A stretch of DNA of 52,077 nucleotides from Pseudomonadales bacterium (lineage in GTDB: Bacteria; Pseudomonadota; Gammaproteobacteria; Pseudomonadales; DC-out160): assembly GCA_019090455.1 (NCBI GenBank), contig JAHRWA010000002.1:1-52077 (forward strand), in the 5' to 3' direction. The notes beneath the pieces are model-generated. The model was not told the origin of the DNA, made no database searches, and was given only the letters and a program-made list of their open reading frames with translations. Shown here piece after piece: positions 22,204-31,825 of this stretch; the stretch's first letter is position 1; each line of letters begins with the position of its first letter. Both the position numbers and the translations under genes were made by a program.

Positions 22204-23214
22204 ATGTATCGCAAAACGTGTAGCCCTCATTCAGTCGTTTCCTCCAAACTCTGTTTTTTCAAGCTCCGTTCCTCCAAGCTATATTCAATACTACTGTCTA
22301 CCTCGTGGCTATTCTTTTTGTACTCTGGGGTAGCCTATGGCAAAGATTATTATGTTGAACTGGATGTAGGCGGGGGCTATAACAGTAATGTCTTTTTAGA
22401 AAGTGACGAGACTATTTCCATTGGAGAGGTCAGTGAATCGGAGTCAGAAAATGCGGAAGAGAGAGGCGACCTGCAATCGATTATGGGTTTCTCAGCGGGT
22501 TATGAATTTATGGACCTATCCCATGGTGACGGGAAAATTCTCTTTGATTTTGTAAATGAAAAATTGGCAGATAACGATATTGATATATCGACATCTGCGA
22601 TTAGTTCGCCCTATACGCTTTATGTCGATAACTTTAAGTTGCGGGTGATGCCGAGGATGCTGGTTTACACGGTTGGCGGGGTGGAGGTGTTGCAGTATCG
22701 GGGGGTAAGTTTTGACCTTACGCGTAAGACTGCGGGATATAAAATGGGGATCGGTTATCAAGTCACAGACAAGTCTGCGGAAGATGTAAACTATCTTGCC
22801 TATGACGGAGTCGTTCAGGATCTAAATTTTCATTTTTCGCCGAGAGAATTTTCTGGTCGATATACTCTAGTGCTGGGGCTGTCAAACAACGAGTACGGTG
22901 AGACGATCGAAGGAGATGAAAGTCATACCGCTTTGTATCTGAGTGGTGCTTATCAATTTCGTCATAAAAAATATACCGGTAAACTCTACGCTAAAATCAA
23001 AAACACACATTATGTTAGTGATCCCTTTAATGGCTTTGAGCGGCAAGATACTAATTTAAGAATGTACTACAAGCAGAGTTATTATCTGAGTAAAACCACA
23101 ACGGTTTTCCTACTGTCCGAATACATGAATAATCAATCGAACCAAATTGAAGAGGAAGAGGACAAGAATTATTCCCAATGGATTAATATGGCTGGGGCTC
23201 GATGGCAATTTTAA
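22204..23214 (+). CDS. Outer-membrane beta-barrel protein
   Basis: 336 aa with a late signal peptide (about residues 27-46, core [18 protein letters not shown]). The mature start [20 protein letters not shown] and the alternating aromatic strands ending in GARWQF (terminal Phe) are hallmarks of an outer-membrane barrel. GGGYNSNVF is common in barrels that accompany surface-exopolysaccharide or PEP-CTERM systems. Substrate unknown. The upstream secreted repeat protein reads the same way and may be related in function. Confidence 0.7.
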   Translation: MYRKTCSPHSVVSSKLCFFKLRSSKLYSILLSTSWLFFLYSGVAYGKDYYVELDVGGGYNSNVFLESDETISIGEVSESESENAEERGDLQSIMGFSAGYEFMDLSHGDGKILFDFVNEKLADNDIDISTSAISSPYTLYVDNFKLRVMPRMLVYTVGGVEVLQYRGVSFDLTRKTAGYKMGIGYQVTDKSAEDVNYLAYDGVVQDLNFHFSPREFSGRYTLVLGLSNNEYGETIEGDESHTALYLSGAYQFRHKKYTGKLYAKIKNTHYVSDPFNGFERQDTNLRMYYKQSYYLSKTTTVFLLSEYMNNQSNQIEEEEDKNYSQWINMAGARWQF

Positions 23215-26200
23215 TGTTGTCTTGTTTGGCGGTAATTATTGAGAGCCTCAGAGGTATCCTGATAGCAAGTTTCGAGTAGTGGAATGTAATCCGAAACGGT
23301 TTCGCTTTTATTCAACGCGCATTGTTCAATCTCACTCGCAAGATTCATCAGTTGAATCGCACCGACATTGCCAGCGGTGCCTTTTAATGTGTGTGATATT
23401 TTTGCGAGCGAGTCGAAGTTCGACTGATTCTGGTAGGCTTCTATTTTGGCTATCTGAAGAGTCGATTGGTTTAGAAAGGCTTCGATGAGGTTGTCTAGGC
23501 GTTGTTTCTCACCTCTGCAGAGTTTGAGGGCGGATTCTTCGTCCCAGATGACGGGAATGGTTTTGCTCTCTTTATTCGGGTTAGTGCTTGAGCTGGAGTT
23601 AGGGCTAGAACTAGAACTAGAACTAGAACTAGAACTAGAGCCTTGGCGTGGAAGGTACTTACTTAACACCAGTTCGAAGAAGTCGGGGTCGATGGGTTTA
23701 GTGATGTAGTCATTCATTCCTGCGTCCGTCGCCTTATCGATATCTGATTGCATTGCGTTGGCTGACAATCCGCAGATTATGAGATCCGAATATCCATTCT
23801 CTCGTATGGTGATAGTCGCTTCATAGCCGCCCATTACTGGCATTTGAACATCCATTAACACCAGGTCGTAGTGGTTGCTGTTAACTTGATTGACGGCCTG
23901 CTGGCCATCATCGGCAATATCGTAACTGAGGCCCAGGTCTTCAAGCATATCTCCCGCCACCAGCTGATTGATTTCATTGTCCTCTACCAGTAGAACATGG
24001 CCATGCAATTGTGTGCAAGATTCGCAATCCTCCGCTTCCAAATTTGGATGCTCTTTAGGAGACAGGTCGGGGCGTAATGATTTCAAAAAGCGTTTTAGGT
24101 TTACCGGAGTGAAGGGGTGAGACAAAATGGGAGCACTAAATTGATCTTCTAAATAGCTTTTTAAATTATTAGGCTGTAGATTGATAATGAATCCGACACT
24201 ATTGCCTTCATCTATCACCGCTTGTATTGCAGTACGGTGGGCGTCAACATAGGATTTATTGGGAATATCGATCAACACGAAATTCGGTTTTTCAGTGTCT
24301 GCAATCTCAGAGTGAATGTTGTCAATATTGCCCTGTTTTGTGTTGAGGCCAATGGCAGTAAGATAACGAGATTGAAGAAAGTATTCTTGCTTTGAATCCA
24401 CGTAAAAACTGCTATTAAAATCGAGATTAAAGCTGTCGAGTAGAGCTTGAGATTCTATTTCTGTAACGCGAAATGAAACTGTAAATTGACTGCCTTCGTT
24501 GATGGTAGATATGACGGTAACATGACCCCCCATCAATTGGACGAGTTGTTTTACTATGGATAATCCTAGCCCGGTACCGCCAAACTTTCGGCTGGTGGTA
24601 CCATCTGCTTGTGTAAAGGAATCAAATACCTTTGTGGCTTGTTCTGGGCTCATGCCAATTCCGGTATCGGAGACTATGGCCGTTAAAGAGCCTTGTTTAG
24701 TGTTGGCAGTTGGTTTTTCATATCCTATTTCTAAGAGTATGTTTCCTGACTGAGTAAACTTAACGGCATTGTTACACAAGTTGAGTAGAACTTGGTTGAT
24801 GCGCAGTGGGTCGCCTAATAGCGTTTCAGGCAGATCACTGTTTAGCGATAGGCTCAGATTTAACCCTTTCTCATCCGCCTTTAACATAACGGCAGAGATA
24901 ACGTTTTCCATAATGGATTCGATGTTGAATTCGACGTCTTCGATTTCGAGTTTACCTGCTTCGATTTTTGAGAAGTCGAGAATGTCATTAATGACACCCA
25001 TCATGATGTCGCCAGAATAGGATACTTTGTTCAGGTAGTGTATTTGTTTGTCGCTTAAATCTGTTTTTAGTAATATGTCAACTAGGCCAATGATTCCGTT
25101 CATCGGTGTCCTAATTTCATGGCTCATATTGGCGAGAAACATACTTTTTAATGAGGTCGCTTGTACCGCTTTTTCTTTTTCTTTTTCCAAAGCACTGTTC
25201 ATTTGTTCTTGAAGCATATTCATTTTTTGTGCCGATTCGAGTAATGCTGAAGTCTGGATATTGGTACGATGAAAAACATCAGCCGCTTCTGCGAGTTGGC
25301 CGATTTCATCTTTTCTGCCAATTCCCGGTATCTGATCTATCTGTTCACCCTGGGATAATGAATGAAAGACTTGGGTTATCCTACGTATTGGGCCTATCAC
25401 TCTAGCGATAAGGAAAAGAGAAATAAGTAGAGCTAATGTCATGCATATTGCTGCGATAATACTGCTGATTGTTTTTGCTTTTTCGGAAGCCGTTAATGAA
25501 AGGCTATTCAGTCTCTCTTGTTGTTTCGTGACATTTTTTTTAAGTGTTCTAGCCAGGAAGAGAAACTCATTGGCTGAGCCGGCCATAACAACGTTGACTA
25601 AAAATACGTATCCACGTGTAATTTGTATCAACTGACTGAAGCTGCGTTTAATCGTGATGCTTCGATTATAGAACTGAGCGTGCAACGATGGGTTTGATTT
25701 TATTATCGCGATGCCTTTCGTTATGTTGTCTTTGAATTGTGTGGCGACTTTAGAGTCGGGGGCTAGGAGATATTGATAGGCATCTTTTTGCGCGAGTACA
25801 AAGTGGTACTTAAGTTTTAACAAATCAGCATTGCTTGCCGTGATCCCGCTGTCCATGGGGCGTTCGAGAAGATCTATGATTTGTGAAATATCTTCTTGTA
25901 TCACCTCTTCAAAAATGATCTTTCTGCGCTTTCTTCCATTGACAACATCACTGAAGTTTTCATTGTAATCTTTTAGGTGATTATGCATGAATAATATAGT
26001 TTCAGAATCGTTTGATTCTAACGCTTCGACATTATATTGAGACTCAAATTTTATCAAAGTCTGGTTGACTGCCGACATCAAATCATAAAAGTTTTGGGCA
26101 GATACTTGGCTAGCCGTTTCTCGGTAGATCAGTACGTTTCGTTGTAAATCCAGCACATCCCGTTCTAGATCGTGTACTAGCTGAATGATAGATACTGATT

Positions 26201-26327
26201 GGCTGGCCAATGCTTGATTTTGTATAAATAGCAGCTGGTTATTTCTCGAAAGATAGGACTGATAAAAAATGATGCTGATGAGTCCAGCCAAAGCAATTAG
26301 GATTTGAATTTGCAGGGATCGAAACAT
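23211..26327 (-). CDS. Hybrid sensor histidine kinase (HAMP-HisKA-HATPase-REC-Hpt)
   Basis: 1038 aa. Order: membrane helix (about 5-25), large periplasmic helical sensor domain, second membrane helix (about 290-312), HAMP, HisKA with phospho-His403 ([12 protein letters not shown]), HATPase ([28 protein letters not shown]), a degenerate receiver (VLIDIPN, no clear Asp site), an intact receiver ([12 protein letters not shown]) and a C-terminal Hpt ([12 protein letters not shown]). This is a BarA/TorS-like phosphorelay kinase. A poly-Ser linker of at least 12 residues, made by a CTAGAA hexamer repeat, joins receiver and Hpt. The adjacent binding protein is likely its periplasmic partner. No response regulator is encoded nearby. 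Confidence 0.9.
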   Translation of the reverse strand: MFRSLQIQILIALAGLISIIFYQSYLSRNNQLLFIQNQALASQSVSIIQLVHDLERDVLDLQRNVLIYRETASQVSAQNFYDLMSAVNQTLIKFESQYNVEALESNDSETILFMHNHLKDYNENFSDVVNGRKRRKIIFEEVIQEDISQIIDLLERPMDSGITASNADLLKLKYHFVLAQKDAYQYLLAPDSKVATQFKDNITKGIAIIKSNPSLHAQFYNRSITIKRSFSQLIQITRGYVFLVNVVMAGSANEFLFLARTLKKNVTKQQERLNSLSLTASEKAKTISSIIAAICMTLALLISLFLIARVIGPIRRITQVFHSLSQGEQIDQIPGIGRKDEIGQLAEAADVFHRTNIQTSALLESAQKMNMLQEQMNSALEKEKEKAVQATSLKSMFLANMSHEIRTPMNGIIGLVDILLKTDLSDKQIHYLNKVSYSGDIMMGVINDILDFSKIEAGKLEIEDVEFNIESIMENVISAVMLKADEKGLNLSLSLNSDLPETLLGDPLRINQVLLNLCNNAVKFTQSGNILLEIGYEKPTANTKQGSLTAIVSDTGIGMSPEQATKVFDSFTQADGTTSRKFGGTGLGLSIVKQLVQLMGGHVTVISTINEGSQFTVSFRVTEIESQALLDSFNLDFNSSFYVDSKQEYFLQSRYLTAIGLNTKQGNIDNIHSEIADTEKPNFVLIDIPNKSYVDAHRTAIQAVIDEGNSVGFIINLQPNNLKSYLEDQFSAPILSHPFTPVNLKRFLKSLRPDLSPKEHPNLEAEDCESCTQLHGHVLLVEDNEINQLVAGDMLEDLGLSYDIADDGQQAVNQVNSNHYDLVLMDVQMPVMGGYEATITIRENGYSDLIICGLSANAMQSDIDKATDAGMNDYITKPIDPDFFELVLSKYLPRQGSSSSSSSSSSSSPNSSSSTNPNKESKTIPVIWDEESALKLCRGEKQRLDNLIEAFLNQSTLQIAKIEAYQNQSNFDSLAKISHTLKGTAGNVGAIQLMNLASEIEQCALNKSETVSDYIPLLETCYQDTSEALNNYRQTRQH
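23605..23640 (-). repeat. CTAGAA hexamer microsatellite inside the kinase gene
   Basis: Five perfect copies plus one imperfect copy (CTAGAG) encode alternating Ser codons of the linker between receiver and Hpt. Copy-number change would add or remove two Ser at a time without a frameshift. Confidence 0.9.
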
Positions 26328-26343
26328 GTTTTATCACTTATTC

Positions 26344-27651
26344 CTATGAGCTAATAAACTCATACCATTTTTGTAAGCTGTATTCATAGCTAGGCATGAC
26401 AGTGTTCCAAACGGCGACATGACTGAGTCGTTGTTGATAGCTGCCTCCGCTTCTACTGTCTCCTTTGTGAACTGATGTTTTTCCGTCAGTTCCTTGTAGA
26501 GACTTAGTTGCTGGTTTTCCTAGGTACCAATAATCCCATTCGGGCTTTGATAGGTGAGCCTGAGATCGTTCTGGGTTTGAAATGTAGTATCCTTGGCGAG
26601 CGATAAAGGCACCTGGCCAACCCGAAAGCCACCAATTCATGTATTCATAGGCTGCCTCTTTTTCTCGGCCTTGCGTCGCTGATGACAAGCACATGACGCC
26701 ATGCCAGCCTCGATAACCCTCTTTGGGAGCGGCGTAGACGACGGGGAGTCCTTTGCCGTTGAGTGCTGAAACGGCTGGTGAAAACATGCTTTCGATGGCC
26801 ACTCTTTCGGATATCATAAATTGTATTGATTCGGGAACCGAGTTCCAAAATCCGCTAAAATGGCCGGCCTTCCGCATTTCAGAGAGTATTGCGAATAGTC
26901 GATCGAGTTCTTGATTGGTGATGGCCCCTATGTTTTCGAATTTAGCCAACCCCAGTGATTGTGCTGCTAAGGCAAGATCAAAAAGTCCGATTGTGGGGGC
27001 ATTAACGATGCCCACTTTGCCTGAATATTTTTCGTTTAGTAGCCAGCCCCAGCTCTCCGTTTCATAAGGTATGCCCCTTTTTATGACGTTGCTGTTATAG
27101 CCAAAGGAGTCAACGTTGTGTACATAGGGTAGAAAGCTAACCTTATCACTTTGCTGTTTTCCCAGTTCTTCGTTGTCTTGCACATACAATAGTTTGTAGG
27201 GTGCATCGCCGGCACCCACCTTCGCTTCGGGAGTGAGTTTTCCTGTTTTGGTGAGGGAGTTTATTTCGCCCCAATGGCTAATACGCCGAGTGTCGATGGG
27301 CTGAATTGATCCAGAGTTCCATAAAATATTGATGCTATTTGACCATTGCTCGTATAGATCAAAAGAGCCAGGGGACATGGACGCTTTTTGGAGTACTGCT
27401 GCGCTACCGCCGGGTTCGTAAACCAGGTTGATACCTAGATCCTTCATCGCCTGTTGGCGCAATTCTTCTTGTAGTGTGACATGCGTTCCGAGAACGCGAA
27501 TTGTGGTTTTGTTTTTGGCAAAAACATAAGGCGCCTTGATAGCTGCGGCGGCCAAGGCAGTGGATTTCGCAATCGTGCCTAGGGTGTTTCGTTTGTTTAG
27601 ATCCACGGTATTGGAGTGAGGAGGATTCTGGTTTTTTGACATGAAAAGCAC
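26344..27651 (-). CDS. Periplasmic solute-binding protein, kinase partner
   Basis: 435 aa (a second ATG lies three codons in). The leader LNKRNTLGTIAKSTALAAAA, then IKAPYVFA, resembles a Tat or Sec signal. The body is a type 2 periplasmic binding protein of the spermidine/putrescine-like class (FDLYEQWSNSINILWNSGSI, KVGIVNAPTIGLFDLALAAQ, GWHGVMCLSS). No ABC permease or ATPase gene is adjacent; instead it sits 16 bases upstream of the sensor kinase in the same direction. So it probably presents a ligand to the kinase rather than feeding a transporter. Ligand unknown. Confidence 0.8.
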   Translation of the reverse strand: MLFMSKNQNPPHSNTVDLNKRNTLGTIAKSTALAAAAIKAPYVFAKNKTTIRVLGTHVTLQEELRQQAMKDLGINLVYEPGGSAAVLQKASMSPGSFDLYEQWSNSINILWNSGSIQPIDTRRISHWGEINSLTKTGKLTPEAKVGAGDAPYKLLYVQDNEELGKQQSDKVSFLPYVHNVDSFGYNSNVIKRGIPYETESWGWLLNEKYSGKVGIVNAPTIGLFDLALAAQSLGLAKFENIGAITNQELDRLFAILSEMRKAGHFSGFWNSVPESIQFMISERVAIESMFSPAVSALNGKGLPVVYAAPKEGYRGWHGVMCLSSATQGREKEAAYEYMNWWLSGWPGAFIARQGYYISNPERSQAHLSKPEWDYWYLGKPATKSLQGTDGKTSVHKGDSRSGGSYQQRLSHVAVWNTVMPSYEYSLQKWYEFISS

Positions 27652-27960
27652 CAGGCTATTTAAACATTATTTGGAAGAAGGTCTTTTGATTAAGTGTAGT
27701 GGATCAGTCTCAGATTGCGTGGGGGGTTTGTAGGAGAGTTAGTTGTATTTTCTATTTGTTCGGATCTAATGGCTAATAGATTCGCTATTTTAGATTGATC
27801 CGCTATTTCGCATTGCAGATCGATGCCGGTATTGGCGTTCGAGAGTGATCATCGTTATCGTCAAATTCAAAATGCCATTATCTTTAGGTGATCGATGATT
27901 TCGAAGATGGATAATTGAAAAATAAAATAGTGCTTCAACTGAGAAGTATTTTCGTGCCCT
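27652..27960. other. Divergent intergenic region
   Basis: About 310 bases between the minus-strand binding-protein gene and the plus-strand lipoxygenase gene. No gene seen. It should hold promoters for both; no clear -35/-10 pair was picked. Its right end joins the inverted repeat at 27961-27996. Confidence 0.4.
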
Positions 27961-27996
27961 GTTAGCGTTTCTATATTACCTTATAGAAACGCTAAC
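27961..27996 (+). promoter_or_regulatory. Perfect 15-bp inverted repeat ahead of the lipoxygenase gene
   Basis: GTTAGCGTTTCTATA and its exact reverse complement are separated by six bases. The repeat ends two bases before the upstream ATG (27999). There is no T-run on either side, so it is not a standard terminator. It could be a regulator operator or an RNA hairpin that blocks translation from 27999, in which case the ATG at 28026 (with TGAGG upstream) would be used. Confidence 0.7.
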
Positions 27997-27998
27997 TT

Positions 27999-29819
27999 AT
28001 GGCATCACTGCCCACTGAGGTTGATATGATTCTTGTTAATTTACCCGTTCCTCCCCTTAAGGCTGAACTACCTCAGAATGACGCGAACCCGGATGGACGT
28101 CATTCTACATTGATTAAAATTCAAGAACGGTATGTTCTCAATGCGATCAACGAAGTGCCGGTTGATTACATGGACCCGAACCAGAAGATGGATATGAATA
28201 TTCCATTACTGAAAACGCCGGTACCCGCAGAAGAAGCGTTTGATGATGTTTACACCATCGGTCGAGGGGTGAATACGGTCCCTATGGTGAAGAACCAGAA
28301 AATTGTTGAGAAAATAACCAAGGCCCCGTTTAGTCCTTTTTCGAAATTGGCCGATTACGAAAGTCTGTATATTGAATTGGAAAGCCCTGATGTCGTTAAG
28401 AATTGGATGAGCGATCATTTGTTTGCAGAGCAGCGTTTGTCAGGGGCGAATCCTGGCGTCATTCAGAAAATGTTTAAGGTGGGAAATCAACATAATATTC
28501 CGAGCACGCTGGACGTGGCGCAGCTTGAGAAAAAACTCGGTGCATCTATCGATGAGTTAATTGGCGCCAATTTGTATTTTGTTGATCATACACAAACGCT
28601 AGCGCATGTGAGCAACGGGGCCATTACGATACCCATACCGAATAACCCTATCACTCTTGAAAAGTACTTACCAAAATCCATTGCACTTTTTACCTGGGAT
28701 AAAGATGCGGGTGAAGATAAAGACAGTGACTACAATGGGCGTTTGGTGCCGTTGGCTATACAAGTGGATAAAAATGAGACCCAATTTGAAGTTCTGGTGC
28801 CGGAGGATGATAAAGGAAGTGGCTTATTGTGGACCATAGCCAAAATACTATTTTCTATTACTGATGCGAATGCACATGAAATGTATACCCATTTAGGGAG
28901 TCATCATTTTGCGTTAGAGGCATTTGGTGCGGTAACGGCGAGACAATTATCGGCACAACACCCGTTACATTTGTTATTAAAACCGCATTTACGCTTTCTG
29001 CTTTGGAATAATCAGCAAGGGATGGAGAGATTGGTACAGCCCAGTGGCCCCGTTGATATTTTGTTGGCTGGGACATTACGTAGCTCATTGCAAACCTCTA
29101 TTAACGCTGCTGATAATTGGTCGATAAAAAATACCTTTGATGAGGACATGAAACGTAGAAACGTGGGCGCCGAGTCTGATCTGCCGCACTACCCTTTTCG
29201 CGATGACGGACGACTTATTTGGTCCGCTATTGAGAGCTTTGTCGCCGAGTATCTTGCCATTTACTATCAGTCTCCCTGTGATATCGAAAATGATTATGAA
29301 CTTCAAAGCTGGGCAGCAGAATTGTCTTCCACAGAAGATAACGGCGGCCATATCAAGGATATGCCCAATAAAATAAGTTGCCTCGAAGAGTTGGTTGACA
29401 TCGTGACCATGATAATTTTCGCCAACAGTGCCGGTCACAGTGCAATTAACTTTACACAGTATCCGTATATGGGGTTCAGTCCCAATATGCCTTTGGCAGG
29501 ATATGCTAGCCATCATGATTTTCTTCAGTCTCAAGATGGAACGGTAGCGCAGCAATTGGATTTTGTGATTCGGCTCTTGCCGCCTCAGTTTGTGGCAACC
29601 TTGCAAATTAGTATTACCAATGCGTTGTCGATTTATCATTATGATCAATTGGGCGAGTACGAGACGGCTTTTGAAAGTGCTTTGGCTAACCAATCGGTAT
29701 ATGAATTTAATCAAAATTTGCAAAATATAGAGCGGCGTATCCAAAATAGAAACCAACGGCGATTTGTTGCGTATCCCTATTTGCTGCCGTCGGAGATTCT
29801 CAATAGCGCCAGCATCTAA
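27999..29819 (+). CDS. Lipoxygenase
   Basis: 606 aa (597 if ATG 28026 is used). The non-heme iron ligands align with plant and bacterial lipoxygenases: His298 and His303 in HEMYTHLGSHHFALEAF, His480 and Asn484 in SAGHSAINFTQYPYMGF, and the C-terminal Ile of SASI. Other family segments include HPLHLLLKPHLRFLLWNN and LPHYPFRDDGRLIWSAIESF. The enzyme adds oxygen to polyunsaturated fatty acids; no secretion signal is seen, unlike the secreted Pseudomonas enzyme. Substrate position and stereochemistry cannot be read from sequence. Lipoxygenases are rare in bacteria. Confidence 0.92.
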   Translation: MASLPTEVDMILVNLPVPPLKAELPQNDANPDGRHSTLIKIQERYVLNAINEVPVDYMDPNQKMDMNIPLLKTPVPAEEAFDDVYTIGRGVNTVPMVKNQKIVEKITKAPFSPFSKLADYESLYIELESPDVVKNWMSDHLFAEQRLSGANPGVIQKMFKVGNQHNIPSTLDVAQLEKKLGASIDELIGANLYFVDHTQTLAHVSNGAITIPIPNNPITLEKYLPKSIALFTWDKDAGEDKDSDYNGRLVPLAIQVDKNETQFEVLVPEDDKGSGLLWTIAKILFSITDANAHEMYTHLGSHHFALEAFGAVTARQLSAQHPLHLLLKPHLRFLLWNNQQGMERLVQPSGPVDILLAGTLRSSLQTSINAADNWSIKNTFDEDMKRRNVGAESDLPHYPFRDDGRLIWSAIESFVAEYLAIYYQSPCDIENDYELQSWAAELSSTEDNGGHIKDMPNKISCLEELVDIVTMIIFANSAGHSAINFTQYPYMGFSPNMPLAGYASHHDFLQSQDGTVAQQLDFVIRLLPPQFVATLQISITNALSIYHYDQLGEYETAFESALANQSVYEFNQNLQNIERRIQNRNQRRFVAYPYLLPSEILNSASI

Positions 29820-29849
29820 AATTAAAAACCAAACGGGGATTGAGCTAAC

Positions 29850-30572
29850 ATGATGTCCGTGCGAACACGTCTAGATCGTTTTCTCAGTATGACAACAGGC
29901 ATTAATCGAGGTGCAGTGAGATTGATGCTGGCGAAGGGGCGCGTGCAGGTTGATGGTGTTACAGCACGAGATATCCAGCAGATTGTTCACCAGTTTTCTG
30001 TCATTACTTTAGATGGCACAGTATTGCAGGAGAACAAGCCTGTTTACTTCATGATGAACAAGCCTCTTGGGGTTGTTAGCGCGACGCGAGATAAAAAACA
30101 TAAAACGGTCATCGATCTGATGCCGCCCTGCGATAGCTCAAGTTTACATATTGCGGGGCGACTTGATTTTAATTCATCCGGCTTGCTGTTATTGACTAAC
30201 GATGGCGCTTGGTCACGTAATTTGTCTTCTCCGGAAAATAGAGTCAAAAAATACTACCGTGTTACCTTAGAAAAACCCGTTATGAAAGAGTATATCCAGA
30301 CTTTTAGGGCAGGGATTTATTTCGATTATGAGGGGATTACCACGCAACCTGCCGAACTCACTATATTAAGTGAATATCTTGCGGAGATTACCGTAATCGA
30401 AGGTCGCTATCATCATATTAAAAGATTGTTTGGTCACTTTCAAAATAGAGTGTTGAATTTACATCGGTATCGTATCGGGAATCTAAATCTTGATTCGAGA
30501 CTTGCATTAGGTCAATACCGCACTCTTAGTGAGAATGAAATGAGAGATATTGTAGAGTCTGACCCTTCTTAA
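29850..30572 (+). CDS. rsuA: RsuA-family pseudouridine synthase
   Basis: 240 aa. An S4 RNA-binding domain (residues about 5-60: RLDRFLSMTTGINRGAVRLM) precedes the synthase domain with its catalytic Asp in AGRLDFNSSGLLLLTNDG and MMNKPLGVVSATRD near its start. KKYYRVTLEKP and GRYHHIKRLFGHF complete the RsuA/RluB/E/F pattern. Likely makes pseudouridine 516 in 16S rRNA. The final residue of the usual GRLDxDTTG motif differs (FNSSG), which is tolerated in the family. It starts 30 bases after the lipoxygenase gene and may share its transcript. Confidence 0.85.
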   Translation: MMSVRTRLDRFLSMTTGINRGAVRLMLAKGRVQVDGVTARDIQQIVHQFSVITLDGTVLQENKPVYFMMNKPLGVVSATRDKKHKTVIDLMPPCDSSSLHIAGRLDFNSSGLLLLTNDGAWSRNLSSPENRVKKYYRVTLEKPVMKEYIQTFRAGIYFDYEGITTQPAELTILSEYLAEITVIEGRYHHIKRLFGHFQNRVLNLHRYRIGNLNLDSRLALGQYRTLSENEMRDIVESDPS

Positions 30573-30692
30573 AAGTTATAAATTGAATTACGTATGATGT
30601 CAAAATGGAACTTCTCTGATGCCCCTTTGGGATGCTTCAATATTTTTTTTGATTAAGGTATATTGGCGCGTCTTTTTCAGGGGCTCATCATT

Positions 30693-31676
30693 ATGGCTTT
30701 GCATCAAGCGATAGGCCGTACCTTTATTTTTGTTTCGACTTTCTTTTGCGTCTTAGCGTACGGGGATATGAATGATCGTGATTTAGCTTCGGATTTCAAG
30801 TTAGAGCTTGACCTGTTTAAGCAAGGACAGATAGTCGGAAAGCTCAGCAATAGCGCATTGACGGAGGTGAGTGGTATTGCTTCCTCGCAGATTAATGAGA
30901 ATGTGCTTTGGGTGTTGAATGACAGCGGGAACAGCGCGGCACTGTATGCCATTGATCAGATGGGCCGAGACTTAGGCGATGTGCATATTGCGGGGACTCA
31001 CAATCAGGATTGGGAAGATCTTGCTTCTTTTACGTTAAATAATACGTCTTATTTAGTGGTGGGTGATATTGGAGATAATTTTGGTGTCAGAGAAGAGAGT
31101 ATTCTTTATTTTATAAAAGAACCGAAATTAGTGGGTCGACGTTTTAGTGATAACTTGATGGTTTCACTTGTTGCAAAAATACGTTTTCGATTTGAGGGCG
31201 GGGCGACGGACTGTCTGGCACTGGCGGTAAACGCGAATGATAGGAAAATATACCTTATTGGTAAGTCGCAGGTGCCGCCTACGGTTTATGAGTTACCTTT
31301 ATTCTTGGGTATGACGCAAAGCACTACCATCTATACTGCGAGAAAAAGTGCGACCTTGGCAGGCCTACCAAAATCTAATTACAAAGCGATTATTGGTTCT
31401 TTCGGTCAAAGTTATTTTGATAATCAGCCCACAGCTTTAGATATGAGCGAAAACGGATTAGCCGCAATTGTACTGACAAAAAGTAAGCTTTTTTATTATC
31501 AGAAACAACATCATCAAAATTGGTCTGTGGTTTTTGACGAGCAAGTTCCTATCGGAATTCCGATTGATAATTTAGACGATGCAGAAGCTGCTGCTTTTTC
31601 GATTGATGGGCGCAGCTTATTTGTAACTTCGGAGAAAAAATCAGCGCCATTAATACGGATAGATCGAATCCATTAA
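30693..31676 (+). CDS. Secreted beta-propeller-like protein of unknown function
   Basis: 327 aa from ATG 30693 with a signal peptide (core FIFVSTFFCVLAYG). EVSGIASSQINENVLWVLND, HNQDWEDLASF, YLVVGDIGDNFG, ATDCLALAVNANDRKIYLIG and LDDAEAAAFSIDGRSLFVTS are repeated blade-like motifs (NVLWVLNDSGN / SYLVVGDIGDN), consistent with an esterase-like or SdiA-regulated-like propeller. No catalytic residues can be assigned. Confidence 0.6.
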   Translation: MALHQAIGRTFIFVSTFFCVLAYGDMNDRDLASDFKLELDLFKQGQIVGKLSNSALTEVSGIASSQINENVLWVLNDSGNSAALYAIDQMGRDLGDVHIAGTHNQDWEDLASFTLNNTSYLVVGDIGDNFGVREESILYFIKEPKLVGRRFSDNLMVSLVAKIRFRFEGGATDCLALAVNANDRKIYLIGKSQVPPTVYELPLFLGMTQSTTIYTARKSATLAGLPKSNYKAIIGSFGQSYFDNQPTALDMSENGLAAIVLTKSKLFYYQKQHHQNWSVVFDEQVPIGIPIDNLDDAEAAAFSIDGRSLFVTSEKKSAPLIRIDRIH

Positions 31677-31825
31677 GTCTTGTGGGTTTTCTCTCTCAGC
31701 TTTATTTGAGAAGAACCTTGAATTCAACCAGTAAGTGTAACCAGTAAGTGCAACAGGAGAGAAAGAGGAGGGGCGTTTAGAGAAAATGGAATTAAAGTGA
31801 ATAGGGAATTCAAGAAAATAGGAAG
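31677..31825. other. Convergent intergenic spacer with short direct repeat
   Basis: AACCAGTAAGTG occurs twice in tandem (about 31727-31751). No convincing terminator hairpin was seen between the two converging genes. Confidence 0.5.

Noticed and set aside
23485..23709. Plus-strand frame rich in Leu-Glu repeats
   Set aside because: It is the complement of the poly-Ser hexamer repeat inside the kinase gene.
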